30,953 nucleotides of DNA from Bacilli bacterium (GCA_022793145.1 JAAWCI010000036.1:1-30953), one strand, 5' to 3'; shown: positions 7,865 through 16,151, counted from the first letter of the stretch. Program-made: numbers and translations. The notes: generated by a model not told the origin, from the letters alone.

Positions 7865-9070
7865 ATGGCAAATTATTGTCATCTATCTTATGAGGATAGA
7901 AAAAATATAGAAGATGGATTAAACGAAAACAAATCCATAAATCAAATAGCAAAAGAAATTGCTAGATCTCACTCATCTATTTTAAGAGAAATAGATAGAA
8001 ACAAAATCTATTTTGAACCTAAACAATATGGAACATATAAAAATAATAACTATGATAGAGATATATCATGCCCTAGACTTGCGAAATCACCTTATGTTTG
8101 TAATGGTTGTAAATCTAGAAGTGGTTGTAGAAAAGAAAGATACACTTACTATGCTAGAAAAGCAGATGATTCTTATAGAGAAGTTAAAAGTGAAGCTAGA
8201 AAAGGTATTAATTTAACTCCAGAAGAAGTATTTCAAATTAATAATATTCTTACCCCACTTATAAAAAAAGGACAAACTATAAACCATTTATATATTAATC
8301 ATCCTGATATTTTAGACTTCTCTAAACCATCATTTTATAACTATGTAAATAATGGCGTGTTTGAATTTGGACCGTTAGATTTTCCTAGAATAGTGAAATA
8401 TAAGAAAAGAAAAAATTCACAAAATCGTAGAACTAGAAAAGAAAGAGAAATATTAATTAACAGAACTTATGAAGATTTTACTAATTATATTTGTAAACAT
8501 CCAGATGTTAATATAGTTGAAATGGATACAGTTATTGGTTTACAAGAAGAATCTGACTGTTTTCTTACTCTTTTATGGAGAAAATCTAAATTTATGTTTA
8601 TATTCAAATTAGAAAGCCAAACTACTGAAGAAGTTTCTAGAATATTTAATATTTTACAAGAATTAATTCCAAATGAAGATTATAAAAAACTATTTCAAGT
8701 TATTTTAACTGATAATGGACATGAGTTCTTTGATGTTAATAATATAGAATGCATTCAATCCACAGGAGAATATGTCACTCATTTATTCTTTTGTGATCCA
8801 CATATGTCTTGTCAAAAAGGTATGGTTGAAAAGAATCATGAATTTATTAGATATATATTACCTAAAGGCTCTTCTTTTAAAAATATTGATCAAGAAGATT
8901 GTGATTTATTTATGAATAATATTAATTCGTTATGTAGAGATTCATTAAATGGTAAATCGCCTTATGAAGCAATGTTATTTTTATGTGATGAACATATATT
9001 AAAAAAATTAAATTGTTATTATATTAAGCCAGATGAAGTAGTGTTAAATGATTCATTACTTAAATATTAA
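7865..9070 (+). CDS. IS30-family transposase
   Basis: A 401-residue DDE transposase that cuts and joins the ends of its own element. The N-terminus has a helix-turn-helix typical of IS30 (INQIAKEIARSHSSILREI, about residues 25-43), then a cysteine cluster (C69, C79, C82, C88) that may bind zinc. The integrase core carries D221 (VEMDTV), D283 (LTDNGHEF) and E322 (GMVEKNHEFIRYILPKG), so all catalytic residues are present and the frame is unbroken. The ribosome site AAGGAGG is optimal. The low GC and codon use match the host genes, so the element is probably adapted to this kind of genome. It appears capable of activity. Confidence 0.93.
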   Translation: MANYCHLSYEDRKNIEDGLNENKSINQIAKEIARSHSSILREIDRNKIYFEPKQYGTYKNNNYDRDISCPRLAKSPYVCNGCKSRSGCRKERYTYYARKADDSYREVKSEARKGINLTPEEVFQINNILTPLIKKGQTINHLYINHPDILDFSKPSFYNYVNNGVFEFGPLDFPRIVKYKKRKNSQNRRTRKEREILINRTYEDFTNYICKHPDVNIVEMDTVIGLQEESDCFLTLLWRKSKFMFIFKLESQTTEEVSRIFNILQELIPNEDYKKLFQVILTDNGHEFFDVNNIECIQSTGEYVTHLFFCDPHMSCQKGMVEKNHEFIRYILPKGSSFKNIDQEDCDLFMNNINSLCRDSLNGKSPYEAMLFLCDEHILKKLNCYYIKPDEVVLNDSLLKY

Positions 9071-9122
9071 TTTTTTTCTTTGTTTTTTTGTTAATATTTA
9101 ATCATTTATTTTTAAATTGCTT

Positions 9123-9156
9123 GTCAAGGTTGCGAAGCATTCACTTTAACCTTGAC
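9123..9156. other. Hairpin in the 3' region of the IS
   Basis: A perfect 9-bp inverted repeat (GTCAAGGTT at 9123-9131, complement at 9148-9156) with a 16-nt loop lies about 50 bp after the transposase stop. It is not followed by a clear T-run, so terminator activity is doubtful. Confidence 0.45.
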
Positions 9157-9202
9157 TACAATTTATAAAATAAATACAATTTCAAAACAAAAAAATAAAA
9201 AA

Positions 9203-9231
9203 GATATTTATAACTAACACTTATAAATATC
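9203..9231. terminator. A/T hairpin in the IS right end, possible terminator
   Basis: An exact 11-bp inverted repeat (9203-9213 with 9221-9231) with a 7-nt loop, followed on the plus strand by AGTTTTG. It is very A/T-rich, so its stability is modest. It may end transposase transcription. Confidence 0.4.
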
Positions 9232-9236
9232 AGTTT

Positions 9237-9265
9237 TGACAAATAAATTGCCATCTATCTTATGA
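9237..9265 (+). repeat. Copy of transposase-gene start at the IS right end
   Basis: Bases 9239-9265 closely match the transposase gene start near 7869-7893, including an exact 13-bp direct repeat (ATCTATCTTATGA at 7881-7893 and 9253-9265). The same stretch also contains the 15-bp inverse copy of 7830-7844 (at 9237-9251). It looks like a rearranged or duplicated piece of the element's own 5' region. Confidence 0.6.
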
Positions 9266-9294
9266 AATATCAATGTAGACAATTGTGCACTTTA

Positions 9295-9408
9295 GATTGA
9301 TTCAACGTAAAAAAATAATAATGACTAATATTTCAAATTTTTATTTAAACCCAAAAATCCTTAACTTTAAATTTTATACTCTCCTTTCCAAGAAAGAAGC
9401 TCTCATAA
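9295..9408. other. Spacer between the IS and the DUF3800 gene
   Basis: Together with the IS tail this makes about 395 bp without a gene. The part outside the element is A/T-rich, has no open frame of note, and I see no promoter before the TTGCTT box at 9409. Confidence 0.5.
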
Positions 9409-9437
9409 TTGCTTCTATTCGATGAATGTTATATAAT
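9409..9437 (+). promoter_or_regulatory. Promoter of the DUF3800 gene
   Basis: A perfect TATAAT (9432-9437) lies 17 bp after TTGCTT (9409-9414; 3 of 6 consensus bases). A GAAGGGAT ribosome site and the ATG at 9466 follow. Confidence 0.55.
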
Positions 9438-9465
9438 AAATTCAACTTACAAAAGAAGGGATCTT

Positions 9466-10602
9466 ATGATTAAAAAAATAGATATAGGAATATTTCGTTC
9501 CAGTATATTAAGTAACGAACTTCAAGATATAAGTAATGAATTGAAAAAATTTGATGTTCAAAATTGTACTTTTTATTATGATGAATCAAATAATCATAGA
9601 AAATTATGGTTAAATAATAACAATTTTAATGTGCCAATTGATAAAGATTTTATTTTAGGTGGAGTTATGTTTTTCCAAGATCAGCCTCTTGCTGATATAA
9701 ATGCACTAAAAAATAAGTTGCAACTACAAAAATCAATTAAAGAAATTAAATTTAAGCATATAAGCAAAGCAAAAAGTTTTTTAGATTGCCTAAAGGAAGA
9801 TAATATTTCAATCTTTCTTAAATGGCTTTATAATAGTGATCTTTATATCCATTATTCAAATATAAATAATTTGTATTTTGCTATTGTAGATATAATAGAT
9901 AGCATTATTGAACCAACATATATACCATTTTCTCATCAAATGAAAAATGAATTATATAAATTAGTTCATTCACATTATAAAGATTTTTATCAATTACTAA
10001 TCCAATATAGTTATCCTAATATTTCTCCAAACAATATCGCCTTTTTTTATCAGCAAATACTTGATTTTATAGACGATCATTATTCTGAATATTCATTTAA
10101 TCTAGAAATTCTTCGTCAAGGACTAAAAAGCGCTAAAAAACAAAGTCAACTAGCTTTTCTAGAAGACAATTTAGATAAAACGATCATTGATAATTATTCC
10201 ACTTTTTATATGCGACCAATTGCCTTATTTCCGTTCTCCAAACATATTTTTGATAATGAATATAAAATTGAAGAAGTATTTAAAGGATACGAATTTTATA
10301 ATGGAGAAAACAAATTAGAAAACTATCATTTTATGAATTCTCAAAGTAACATATACATACAAATTTCAGATTGTATAGTTGGCCTATTAGGAAAATTTTA
10401 TACCTATATAAATGATCTTGATAAAATCAAGGTGCAATCCTTATTTAAAACAATATCTGCTAAGCAATTAAATACATTAAAACTATTTGCCAAAATAATT
10501 ATAAAATCTGAAAATTTAAGCAAGCTATTATTACATTCTGTAGAAAGTATTAATGAGCGCGAAACTGCAGAATATATTCTTTGGATGGCTTTATCTGAAT
10601 AA
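9466..10602 (+). CDS. DUF3800 domain-containing protein
   Basis: The 378-residue product starts at MIKKIDIGIFRSS, selected because GAAGGGA lies just upstream; the frame is open 19 codons earlier without a ribosome site. DUF3800 proteins begin with a Y-D-E-S motif and end with a Q-x-x-D pattern, an acidic arrangement thought to resemble RNase H-like folds. Here these are FYYDESNNHRK (about residue 39) followed by DFILGGVMF, and YIQISDCIVGLLGKF near residue 303. Members are often found in phage, plasmid and accessory regions; the biochemical function is unknown. There is no signal peptide. It sits alone behind its own promoter, next to an IS, with an unknown membrane protein 180 bp downstream. 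Confidence 0.75.
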   Translation: MIKKIDIGIFRSSILSNELQDISNELKKFDVQNCTFYYDESNNHRKLWLNNNNFNVPIDKDFILGGVMFFQDQPLADINALKNKLQLQKSIKEIKFKHISKAKSFLDCLKEDNISIFLKWLYNSDLYIHYSNINNLYFAIVDIIDSIIEPTYIPFSHQMKNELYKLVHSHYKDFYQLLIQYSYPNISPNNIAFFYQQILDFIDDHYSEYSFNLEILRQGLKSAKKQSQLAFLEDNLDKTIIDNYSTFYMRPIALFPFSKHIFDNEYKIEEVFKGYEFYNGENKLENYHFMNSQSNIYIQISDCIVGLLGKFYTYINDLDKIKVQSLFKTISAKQLNTLKLFAKIIIKSENLSKLLLHSVESINERETAEYILWMALSE

Positions 10603-10783
10603 CTAGTTATATCAACTATATATTTCTCTGAATATGTTTCTACTTTTATTTAAATCTAAAATGATTATCGTAAATAATAAAATAACCTTTAATTCTACAT
10701 TTTCATTTATGAAGCAAAATTCCAAAATAAATATCCAAAAATACAAAAAAAATGATAAAATAATATTAGAATGGAGCACTATT

Positions 10784-11263
10784 ATGAAAAGTATTATTAC
10801 AATATACATTGAAGATAAAGATGACTATACAAGTCCTTATAATAATCAAAAGCTAAATTCAGAATTATTATCTTATATATTAGATGAAAATAAAGGAATT
10901 CCTTTAAATCATATCATAGAAATAGAAGTAAATAGCCCTCACCTATTTTCTAAAAATGAAAAAAACGATTTTGTGAATATTTTACGTTCCAATCTTGGAG
11001 AAGACATTAAGGAAAGTTATTTAGAAATGAAATTAACCCATATTAGAGCAATCTTTTTATTTTTTATTGGTATTTTATTTATTTTATTTTCCTCTTTTAT
11101 TTCTATACATGAATTGATATCTGAAATTGCACTTATCATAGGATGGGTCGGAGTATGGGAAGCTTGCTACATATTCCTATTTGATAACATGCACAACAGA
11201 ATTAAAATCAGAAAATTTAAAAAATTAGTAAATGCAAAGGTAAATTTCTATGAAAAAAATTAA
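10784..11263 (+). CDS. Small membrane protein with two predicted helices, unknown
   Basis: I do not recognise this 159-residue protein. The start at MKSIITIYIEDKDDY is chosen because GGAG lies 7 nt upstream; the frame runs 50 codons further 5' but the extra part is A-rich and unlike protein. About 88 soluble residues come first (with LNHIIEIEVNSP and LRSNLGEDIKES). Two hydrophobic segments follow at about 90-112 (RAIFLFFIGILFILFSSFIS) and 118-142 (ISEIALIIGWVGVWEACYIF). The tail is short and basic. The gene overlaps the downstream nuclease gene by 14 bp, so the two are probably co-translated and may work together at the membrane. Confidence 0.65.
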   Translation: MKSIITIYIEDKDDYTSPYNNQKLNSELLSYILDENKGIPLNHIIEIEVNSPHLFSKNEKNDFVNILRSNLGEDIKESYLEMKLTHIRAIFLFFIGILFILFSSFISIHELISEIALIIGWVGVWEACYIFLFDNMHNRIKIRKFKKLVNAKVNFYEKN

Positions 11264-11870
11264 ATTTTTACTTCTATTAAGCTTCTTTCTTTTTATACCA
11301 AATGTAACAGCGAATAATAAAATATCAGTTACACTTTCAAAATGTGTAGATGGTGACACAGCAAAATTCGAATTAAACGGAGAAACGATTACAGCTCGAT
11401 TTCTTGCGATTGATACTCCCGAAACAAAACATCCAACAAAAGGAGAAGAACCTTGGGGAAAAGAAGCCAGCAATTTTACTTGTGAAAGTTTACAAAAAGC
11501 CAAGAAAATTGAACTAGAATATGATACTAATAGCGATAAAACAGATAAATATAATAGACATCTAGTATGGATTTTTATTGATGGCGAATTATTACAAGAT
11601 AACATTATTAAAAAAGGATATGCAGAAGTTGCGTATTTATATGGAGATTATAAATATACCCCATTATTACAAGATCATGAAACGATCGCTAAAAAAGAGA
11701 AATTAGGAATATGGGGAGAACAACCAAAAGAAAAAATCAATTACTGGTATATTATCTTTTGTATTATTGGACTCATTGTTATTTACTTTATTGGCTCAAA
11801 AAAAACAAAAAATAAAATTAAAAATAAAATTAAAAAAACTTTAAAAAAAGAAATCCAGAGTCGTTTATAA
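11250..11870 (+). CDS. Membrane-anchored staphylococcal-type nuclease
   Basis: A 206-residue thermonuclease-family enzyme that cleaves DNA or RNA outside the cell. It has a signal peptide (KKIKFLLLLSFFLFIPNVTA). The nuclease domain carries calcium ligands D36 and D55 and catalytic R50, E58 and R103 (ITARFLAIDTPET, YNRHLVWIF). A C-terminal transmembrane helix (about 164-182) is followed by a lysine-rich tail. The protein is therefore tethered to the outer face of the membrane rather than released. All catalytic residues are present. It overlaps the membrane protein gene upstream, and its stop codon lies inside a terminator hairpin. Possible roles are nutrient scavenging, DNA uptake or defence; the sequence does not decide. 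Confidence 0.88.
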   Translation: MKKIKFLLLLSFFLFIPNVTANNKISVTLSKCVDGDTAKFELNGETITARFLAIDTPETKHPTKGEEPWGKEASNFTCESLQKAKKIELEYDTNSDKTDKYNRHLVWIFIDGELLQDNIIKKGYAEVAYLYGDYKYTPLLQDHETIAKKEKLGIWGEQPKEKINYWYIIFCIIGLIVIYFIGSKKTKNKIKNKIKKTLKKEIQSRL

Positions 11871-11882
11871 AACTCTGGATTT
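11851..11882. terminator. Bidirectional terminator between convergent genes
   Basis: An exact 11-bp inverted repeat (AAATCCAGAGT at 11851-11861, complement at 11872-11882) encloses a 10-nt loop. The nuclease stop codon is within it. The plus-strand exit is TTTTAT; the minus-strand exit is a long T-run (CTTTTTTT), so it should end both the nuclease transcript and the convergent membrane-protein transcript. Confidence 0.85.
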
Positions 11883-12562
11883 TATGAATTATAATCTTTA
11901 TATATTTTTTTTAATTGTTTTTTATTTTGTCTAATCCATCGCTTATAACTGCTCGATGATGGTTGATAAGCAAAGAAGTCATAAAAACCATTTTGCTTTA
12001 CATTAATACTAACAATAAAATTATATACATTTTTATTTAAATCCTGATAGACACAAAGAATTCTCAAATGGTCTTCTGTTATAATTCCATCTTCATCTTT
12101 TATATGATGAATTAGTTTTGTTTGCATCTTTTTTTCCTCTCCAGATGCAATATCAAAAGTTGTAAATAATTTTTGATTTCTTTCTTTGTTACTTTGTTGA
12201 GAACCATGAATCTGAGTGCCAACTAATAAATTATAAAATTTAATATTTGTGGCAACTCCATAACCTATATTATGAATAATCAAATTTAAATCAAGGGTGT
12301 TCCCATTTTCTAATTTATCAATTTGTTCTATATCAATATACTCATTTAATTCTCGATAATTTCTTCCTAAAGCAATCAAGTAATAAGCATATAAATCAAT
12401 TTTTTCTAACGCTTCTATTTTACTTAATACCAAATATGGTCTATGCTTTTCCATATTTTCATATTTAATACGATTACTTACTGTATAAATCGTCGCAAAA
12501 ACAGTAATCAATAATGACAATAAAGGAAATAAAACATTTAACCAAAACTCTAATAAATTCAT
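11882..12562 (-). CDS. Single-pass membrane protein, unknown function
   Basis: A 226-residue protein that I do not recognise. It has one N-terminal transmembrane helix (about residues 5-28, LLEFWLNVLFPLLSLLITVF...), then a basic and charged soluble region. That region includes NLIIHNIGYGVATNIKFYN, a beta-rich pattern seen in assorted N-terminally anchored proteins of unknown function. The basic residues after the helix suggest that the soluble part is cytoplasmic. The ribosome site AGGTGAG overlaps the end of the Nudix gene, which stops 8 bp upstream, so the pair forms an operon. Confidence 0.65.
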   Translation of the reverse strand: MNLLEFWLNVLFPLLSLLITVFATIYTVSNRIKYENMEKHRPYLVLSKIEALEKIDLYAYYLIALGRNYRELNEYIDIEQIDKLENGNTLDLNLIIHNIGYGVATNIKFYNLLVGTQIHGSQQSNKERNQKLFTTFDIASGEEKKMQTKLIHHIKDEDGIITEDHLRILCVYQDLNKNVYNFIVSINVKQNGFYDFFAYQPSSSSYKRWIRQNKKQLKKIYKDYNS

Positions 12563-12570
12563 ACACTCAC

Positions 12571-13005
12571 CTATTTTAAATAATGTTCTAAAATATAATC
12601 CATTGTTATCTTTATATCAGGGAATACATCCAAAGCTTCTAGCTGCTCTCTCGTAAACCATCCAATTCCTAAACTTTCTTCCACATTTAAAACGACTTCT
12701 TTATCATTTAATGGGACTGCTGCATAGGTAATATCAATGTGCATGTCCCCTTTTAAATTTCTATTACACTGAATTCCTAAAGGTCTAATGAAATCATCTT
12801 CTCTAGGAAATCTTCTTCCCAATAATTTAATTTTTAATCCAGTTTCTTCATATACTTCTCGCATAGCTGTTTCTTCTGGCGTCTCATTATCTTCAATATG
12901 GCCACCTGGCTGAACCCATTTATGAAATTTTTTATGAAATACCAATAATAACTTTTTAGTTTTAGGATCTACTACAAAAACAGATGCACAAAAATGTCTA
13001 TTCAT
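12571..13005 (-). CDS. Nudix hydrolase
   Basis: A 144-residue Nudix enzyme; the family hydrolyses nucleoside diphosphates linked to another group, such as oxidised nucleotides or ADP-ribose. The complete Nudix box is present, beginning GGHIEDNETPEETAMREVYE and continuing ETGL, with the metal-binding REVYEE core. The start at MNRHFCAS is favoured over a frame opening four codons earlier because GGTGAT, part of the extended ribosome site seen at many genes here, lies just before it. Substrate cannot be told. It is the first gene of a pair with the membrane protein at 11882-12562. Confidence 0.88.
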   Translation of the reverse strand: MNRHFCASVFVVDPKTKKLLLVFHKKFHKWVQPGGHIEDNETPEETAMREVYEETGLKIKLLGRRFPREDDFIRPLGIQCNRNLKGDMHIDITYAAVPLNDKEVVLNVEESLGIGWFTREQLEALDVFPDIKITMDYILEHYLK

Positions 13006-13028
13006 ATCATCACCCAATTTTATGGTAG

Positions 13029-13056
13029 CAAAAAAAAAGACAAAAGTCTATTTTTT
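13029..13056 (-). terminator. Terminator after the DUF421 gene
   Basis: On the minus strand an A-run and TAGAC pair with GTCTTTTTTTTT around a TTTT loop (arms near 13031-13041 and 13046-13056). The stem is short in G/C, but the T-run is long. It lies 30 bp after the DUF421 stop. Confidence 0.5.
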
Positions 13057-13085
13057 ATTGATTCCATAAAGTCCAATTGTGTCAA

Positions 13086-13820
13086 CTACTCTAATACATC
13101 AGTAGGATTCACTCCTCTATTTTTTTCATAAATAACCAATTTTTCATTCATATCAACAGTGGCAAGCATAATATCATCTAGCTTTTTATATCCTTTTATT
13201 TTTAACTCTTTTTCTAACCAATTTTCATCTTTATGAATGTTCTCCAAATTATTTTTCATAATTTTTCCATCTATAATTACATTAGCACATAAACCTTGCT
13301 TTGTTGCCTTTAAATTCATATCTTTCATTGTTACTGGTTTATACTCACCTTTAGGTAAAATACTGACTGTTCCATTCGTCTCCATAATAGCATATTCTAT
13401 TTCACTAATATCAAAATAGCCATTGATTCTACATTCTTCTAAAAGCTCATTAATATCAAATTTCACTTTTTTTAAACCATCTATTAATAATTCTCCATGT
13501 TCAATTAAAATTGTAGGGACCCCCATAAAAAAGCGTCTTAAATAAATACTTTTCATAGATAAAATTGATACAATATAAGCTACCAAACCAAAAATGATAA
13601 CAGCTACTGTTCCATTTATATAATTCGTTTCCAAATTTATAGACATCTCCGCTGCAAAATTTCCAATAGAAATTCCAATTACATAATCAAATAAACTAAG
13701 CTGAGATACTTGTTTTTTCCCTAACATTTTGGTAACTAAAAATAAAGTTACTAATGATAATAAACTTCTTACAACAACATCTAGCACTTCTATTGCTTTA
13801 AAATCCATATTAAAATTCAT
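13086..13820 (-). CDS. DUF421/YetF-family membrane protein
   Basis: A 244-residue protein of the DUF421 family (YetF, YdfS and relatives in Bacillus), whose members are membrane proteins with a cytoplasmic C-terminal domain; some are linked to spore germination or envelope traits. Three hydrophobic segments occupy the first 90 residues (VVRSLLSLVTLFLVTKMLGKK, DYVIGISIGNFAAE, GTVAVIIFGLVAYIVSI). The conserved soluble region follows (GVPTILIEHGELL, then NINELLEECR-type helices and SEIEYAIMETNGTVSILPK). The start at MNFNMDF is chosen because GGTGAT lies 3 nt before; the frame extends 15 codons upstream. It appears to be a single-gene unit. Confidence 0.85.
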   Translation of the reverse strand: MNFNMDFKAIEVLDVVVRSLLSLVTLFLVTKMLGKKQVSQLSLFDYVIGISIGNFAAEMSINLETNYINGTVAVIIFGLVAYIVSILSMKSIYLRRFFMGVPTILIEHGELLIDGLKKVKFDINELLEECRINGYFDISEIEYAIMETNGTVSILPKGEYKPVTMKDMNLKATKQGLCANVIIDGKIMKNNLENIHKDENWLEKELKIKGYKKLDDIMLATVDMNEKLVIYEKNRGVNPTDVLE

Positions 13821-13937
13821 GTTATCACCATTTATAGTATGTAAATCTTTATAAACTTTATTCATAAATAATTTTTTAAATAAGCTTAATAGCGATAAAC
13901 AAAAAAAGAAAATTGTATTAAAACTTTCTTCTTTATG

Positions 13938-15014
13938 TTAAATTTTTTCACTTTTTTTGTCTTTCTTAAACAACTTCTTTTTCATTTCTTCACCATCAAA
14001 TACAATATTAGTTTTTACAACAAATAGTACTACAATTACAAGCAAAAGTCCATAAATAATATATCCTAACATTTGATCCTTCAAGACATATACAATAGAT
14101 GCTAGTGCAAATAATAAATTGATTGCATAAATTGCTAATACTGTTGCTCTTTGAGAAAAATTACGATTTAATAACTGATGATGGATATGAAACTTATCTG
14201 GTGTTGAAATACTTTCCCCTTTTAGAGCTCTTCTAATAATTGCAAATATTGTGTCTAAAATTGGAATAGCCAAAATAAGAAGTGGAATAATTAAAGAAGT
14301 CATTGTTACATTTTTAAATCCCAATAAAGCGATCACTGCAATAATAAACCCCAAAAACATAGAACCACTGTCACCCATAAAAATACTTGCAGGATTAAAA
14401 TTATGAACTAAAAAGCCTAATGCGGATCCCAGCATTATAAAAGTTAATACAAAATCTAGTCCCGCTTTTCCTTGCATGGTCGCAATAATTCCAATCGTTA
14501 AAAAGTAAATAGAACTAATCCCTGAAGCAAGTCCATCTAAGCCATCTATCAAATTCATGCAATTAATACAACCTAATATAAAGAAAATTGAAATAGGGTA
14601 TGCAAGAATACCAAAATCAAAATACAATCCAAAAGCACTAATATCTTTCAACAAAATATTCCCATAAAAAACAACAATACAAGCTGCTACTAATTGTCCT
14701 ACAAATTTATGAGAGGCTTTTAATGGTTTTACATCATCAACTACTCCTGTTAATACAACAATAAAACTACCAATTAATATAGAATTCATAGTTCCACTAT
14801 GAGTGCCAAATAACATGTATCCTAATAAAAAACCAAAATATATTCCAAGTCCTCCTAAACGAGGCATCGGCTGTTTATGTACTTTTCTAGCATTTGGTAT
14901 ATCTACAGCACCAATATGAAGGGCTATTTTTTTTACAAATGGTATTATAAATGTTACAAATAAAAAAGTTGTAAATACCATTAATAAAATTCTTGTTAAT
15001 AATTCTTGATCCAT
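13938..15014 (-). CDS. tagO: TagO/WecA-type undecaprenyl-phosphate GlcNAc-1-phosphate transferase
   Basis: Members transfer GlcNAc-1-phosphate to undecaprenyl phosphate, the first step of wall teichoic acid and some capsule pathways. The 358-residue protein is mostly transmembrane helices (about ten or eleven). It has the family's catalytic motifs: the DD of GVVDDVKPL, NLIDGLDGLA, MGDSGSMFLG and the HIHH of DKFHIHHQLL. NARKVHKQPMPRLGG is the usual first cytoplasmic loop. The start at MDQELLTR is preferred because GGTGAAA precedes it; an ATG six codons earlier is the alternative. No other teichoic acid gene is in view, so TagO rather than WecA is a context-free choice. Confidence 0.88.
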   Translation of the reverse strand: MDQELLTRILLMVFTTFLFVTFIIPFVKKIALHIGAVDIPNARKVHKQPMPRLGGLGIYFGFLLGYMLFGTHSGTMNSILIGSFIVVLTGVVDDVKPLKASHKFVGQLVAACIVVFYGNILLKDISAFGLYFDFGILAYPISIFFILGCINCMNLIDGLDGLASGISSIYFLTIGIIATMQGKAGLDFVLTFIMLGSALGFLVHNFNPASIFMGDSGSMFLGFIIAVIALLGFKNVTMTSLIIPLLILAIPILDTIFAIIRRALKGESISTPDKFHIHHQLLNRNFSQRATVLAIYAINLLFALASIVYVLKDQMLGYIIYGLLLVIVVLFVVKTNIVFDGEEMKKKLFKKDKKSEKI

Positions 15015-15038
15015 AACTTTCACCATATTCATTTTATC

Positions 15039-15063
15039 AAAAAAACATTAGAATGTCTAATGT
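15039..15063 (-). terminator. Terminator between mbl and tagO
   Basis: An 8-bp perfect stem (15045-15052 with 15056-15063; ACATTAGA/TCTAATGT) with a 3-nt loop is followed on the minus strand by TTTTTTT. It ends the spoIIID-mbl transcript just before the tagO start. Confidence 0.8.
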
Positions 15064-15147
15064 CTCCTGTAATAGAATATTATGATCTTTTATAATAAAA
15101 GCTTTTGTGAAGATGCTATTGTAACTAAACTGTTTATTATTTAACTA

Positions 15148-16137
15148 TCAATGATCCATCAAATGAATATTATCAAGCAGTATTCCTGTTCCTTCTACTA
15201 CACAAGTAAGCGGACTTTCAGCAATAAAAACAGGCACTTTCAATTCATGAGATAATAATTCATCAAAACCATCAATCAAAGCACCTCCTCCTGTAATAAC
15301 GATTCCCTTATCAATGATATCGGCTGCTAATTCTGGAGGAGTTTGTTCTAATACATTCTTTGCTGTATGAACGATAATATAGACACTTTCTTTTAATGCT
15401 TCTTCTATTTCTTCTGAAGAAATCGTGACTGTATGAGGTAAACCAGTTACCAAATCTCTTCCTCTTACTTCCATTTTTTCTTTCTTATGTTCTGGAAATA
15501 CTGTTCCCACTGTAATTTTTATTTCCTCTGCAGTACAATCTCCAATTAATAGCTTATATTTATCTTTAATATATTTCATAATATCATTATCAAATACATT
15601 TCCAGCTACTTTAATCGAAGAACTATTCACAATTCCACCTAAAGATAAAACCGCTATATCCGTTGTTCCACCGCCTATATCAATCACCATATTTCCACTT
15701 GGTTTTGAAATATCCATTCCTGCTCCGACAGCTGCTACTTTTGGTTCTTCTTCTAAAAAAACTTTCTTTGCTCCTGTTCTTTCTGCTGCCTCTTTTATCG
15801 CATTTTTTTCTACCTGCGTAATATTTGATGGACAACATATTAAAATTCTTGGTCTAGACAGAAAACTTCTTCCATTTATCTTTTTTATAAAATGATCTAA
15901 CATAATTTCAGTTATTTCAAAATCTGCAATCACACCATCTTTCATTGGCCTTATTGCTTTCACTCTACCAGGCGTTCTACCAAGCATTTCTCTTGCTTCT
16001 TTTCCAACTGCTAACGGTTTTTTGGTTTCTGAGTCTATTGCAACCACACTAGGTTCATTTAAAACAATTCCTTGACCTTTTATATAAATTAAGACATTTG
16101 CTGTTCCTAAATCAATTCCAATATCTTTTGCAAACAT
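15148..16137 (-). CDS. mbl: Rod-shape actin homologue MreB/Mbl
   Basis: A 329-residue bacterial actin that forms membrane-associated filaments guiding sidewall synthesis. The actin-fold nucleotide motifs are present: DIGIDLGTANVLIYIKG at the N-terminus, VIDIGGGTTDIAVLSLGG in the middle and IVITGGGALIDGFDELL near the end. The name mbl is given by position: spoIIID directly upstream, as in B. subtilis, where mbl follows spoIIID. By sequence alone it could be any MreB paralogue. The gap to spoIIID is 14 bp, so they are co-transcribed, and a terminator closes the unit. No mreC or mreD is present. Confidence 0.93.
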   Translation of the reverse strand: MFAKDIGIDLGTANVLIYIKGQGIVLNEPSVVAIDSETKKPLAVGKEAREMLGRTPGRVKAIRPMKDGVIADFEITEIMLDHFIKKINGRSFLSRPRILICCPSNITQVEKNAIKEAAERTGAKKVFLEEEPKVAAVGAGMDISKPSGNMVIDIGGGTTDIAVLSLGGIVNSSSIKVAGNVFDNDIMKYIKDKYKLLIGDCTAEEIKITVGTVFPEHKKEKMEVRGRDLVTGLPHTVTISSEEIEEALKESVYIIVHTAKNVLEQTPPELAADIIDKGIVITGGGALIDGFDELLSHELKVPVFIAESPLTCVVEGTGILLDNIHLMDH

Positions 16138-16151
16138 TTTTACCCTCTTTT

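Larger units (their letters stand above)
7776..9294 (+). mobile_element. IS30-family insertion sequence, apparently complete
   Basis: The element carries one intact IS30-type transposase. Its ends share a 9-bp terminal inverted repeat, AAGTGCACA at 7778-7786 and its complement at 9284-9292; with a flanking T the match extends with one mismatch. The ends are otherwise weakly matched, and I saw no convincing 2-4 bp target duplication. The right end after the transposase is about 225 bp long and holds two hairpins, and its last 60 bp resemble the start of the transposase gene. The exact boundaries are uncertain by a few bases. Confidence 0.75.

Noticed and set aside
9123..9231. CRISPR-like repeats in the IS tail
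   Set aside because: The two palindromes are unrelated to each other and there is no regular repeat-spacer array; no CRISPR array was seen anywhere in the window.
7770..9300. Target-site duplication of the IS
   Set aside because: I compared the flanks under several end positions and found no convincing 2-4 bp repeat.
10612..10809. Minus-strand hydrophobic 65-residue frame
   Set aside because: It arises from A/T-rich non-coding DNA; no ribosome site, and it crosses the start of a better supported gene.
9466..11263. Toxin-antitoxin pair (DUF3800 plus small membrane protein)
   Set aside because: Sizes, the 180-bp gap and the lack of a recognisable toxin or antitoxin domain do not support it.
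11225..11605. 126-codon minus-strand frame opposite the nuclease gene
   Set aside because: The nuclease on the plus strand has all catalytic residues; the antisense frame lacks a ribosome site and family features.
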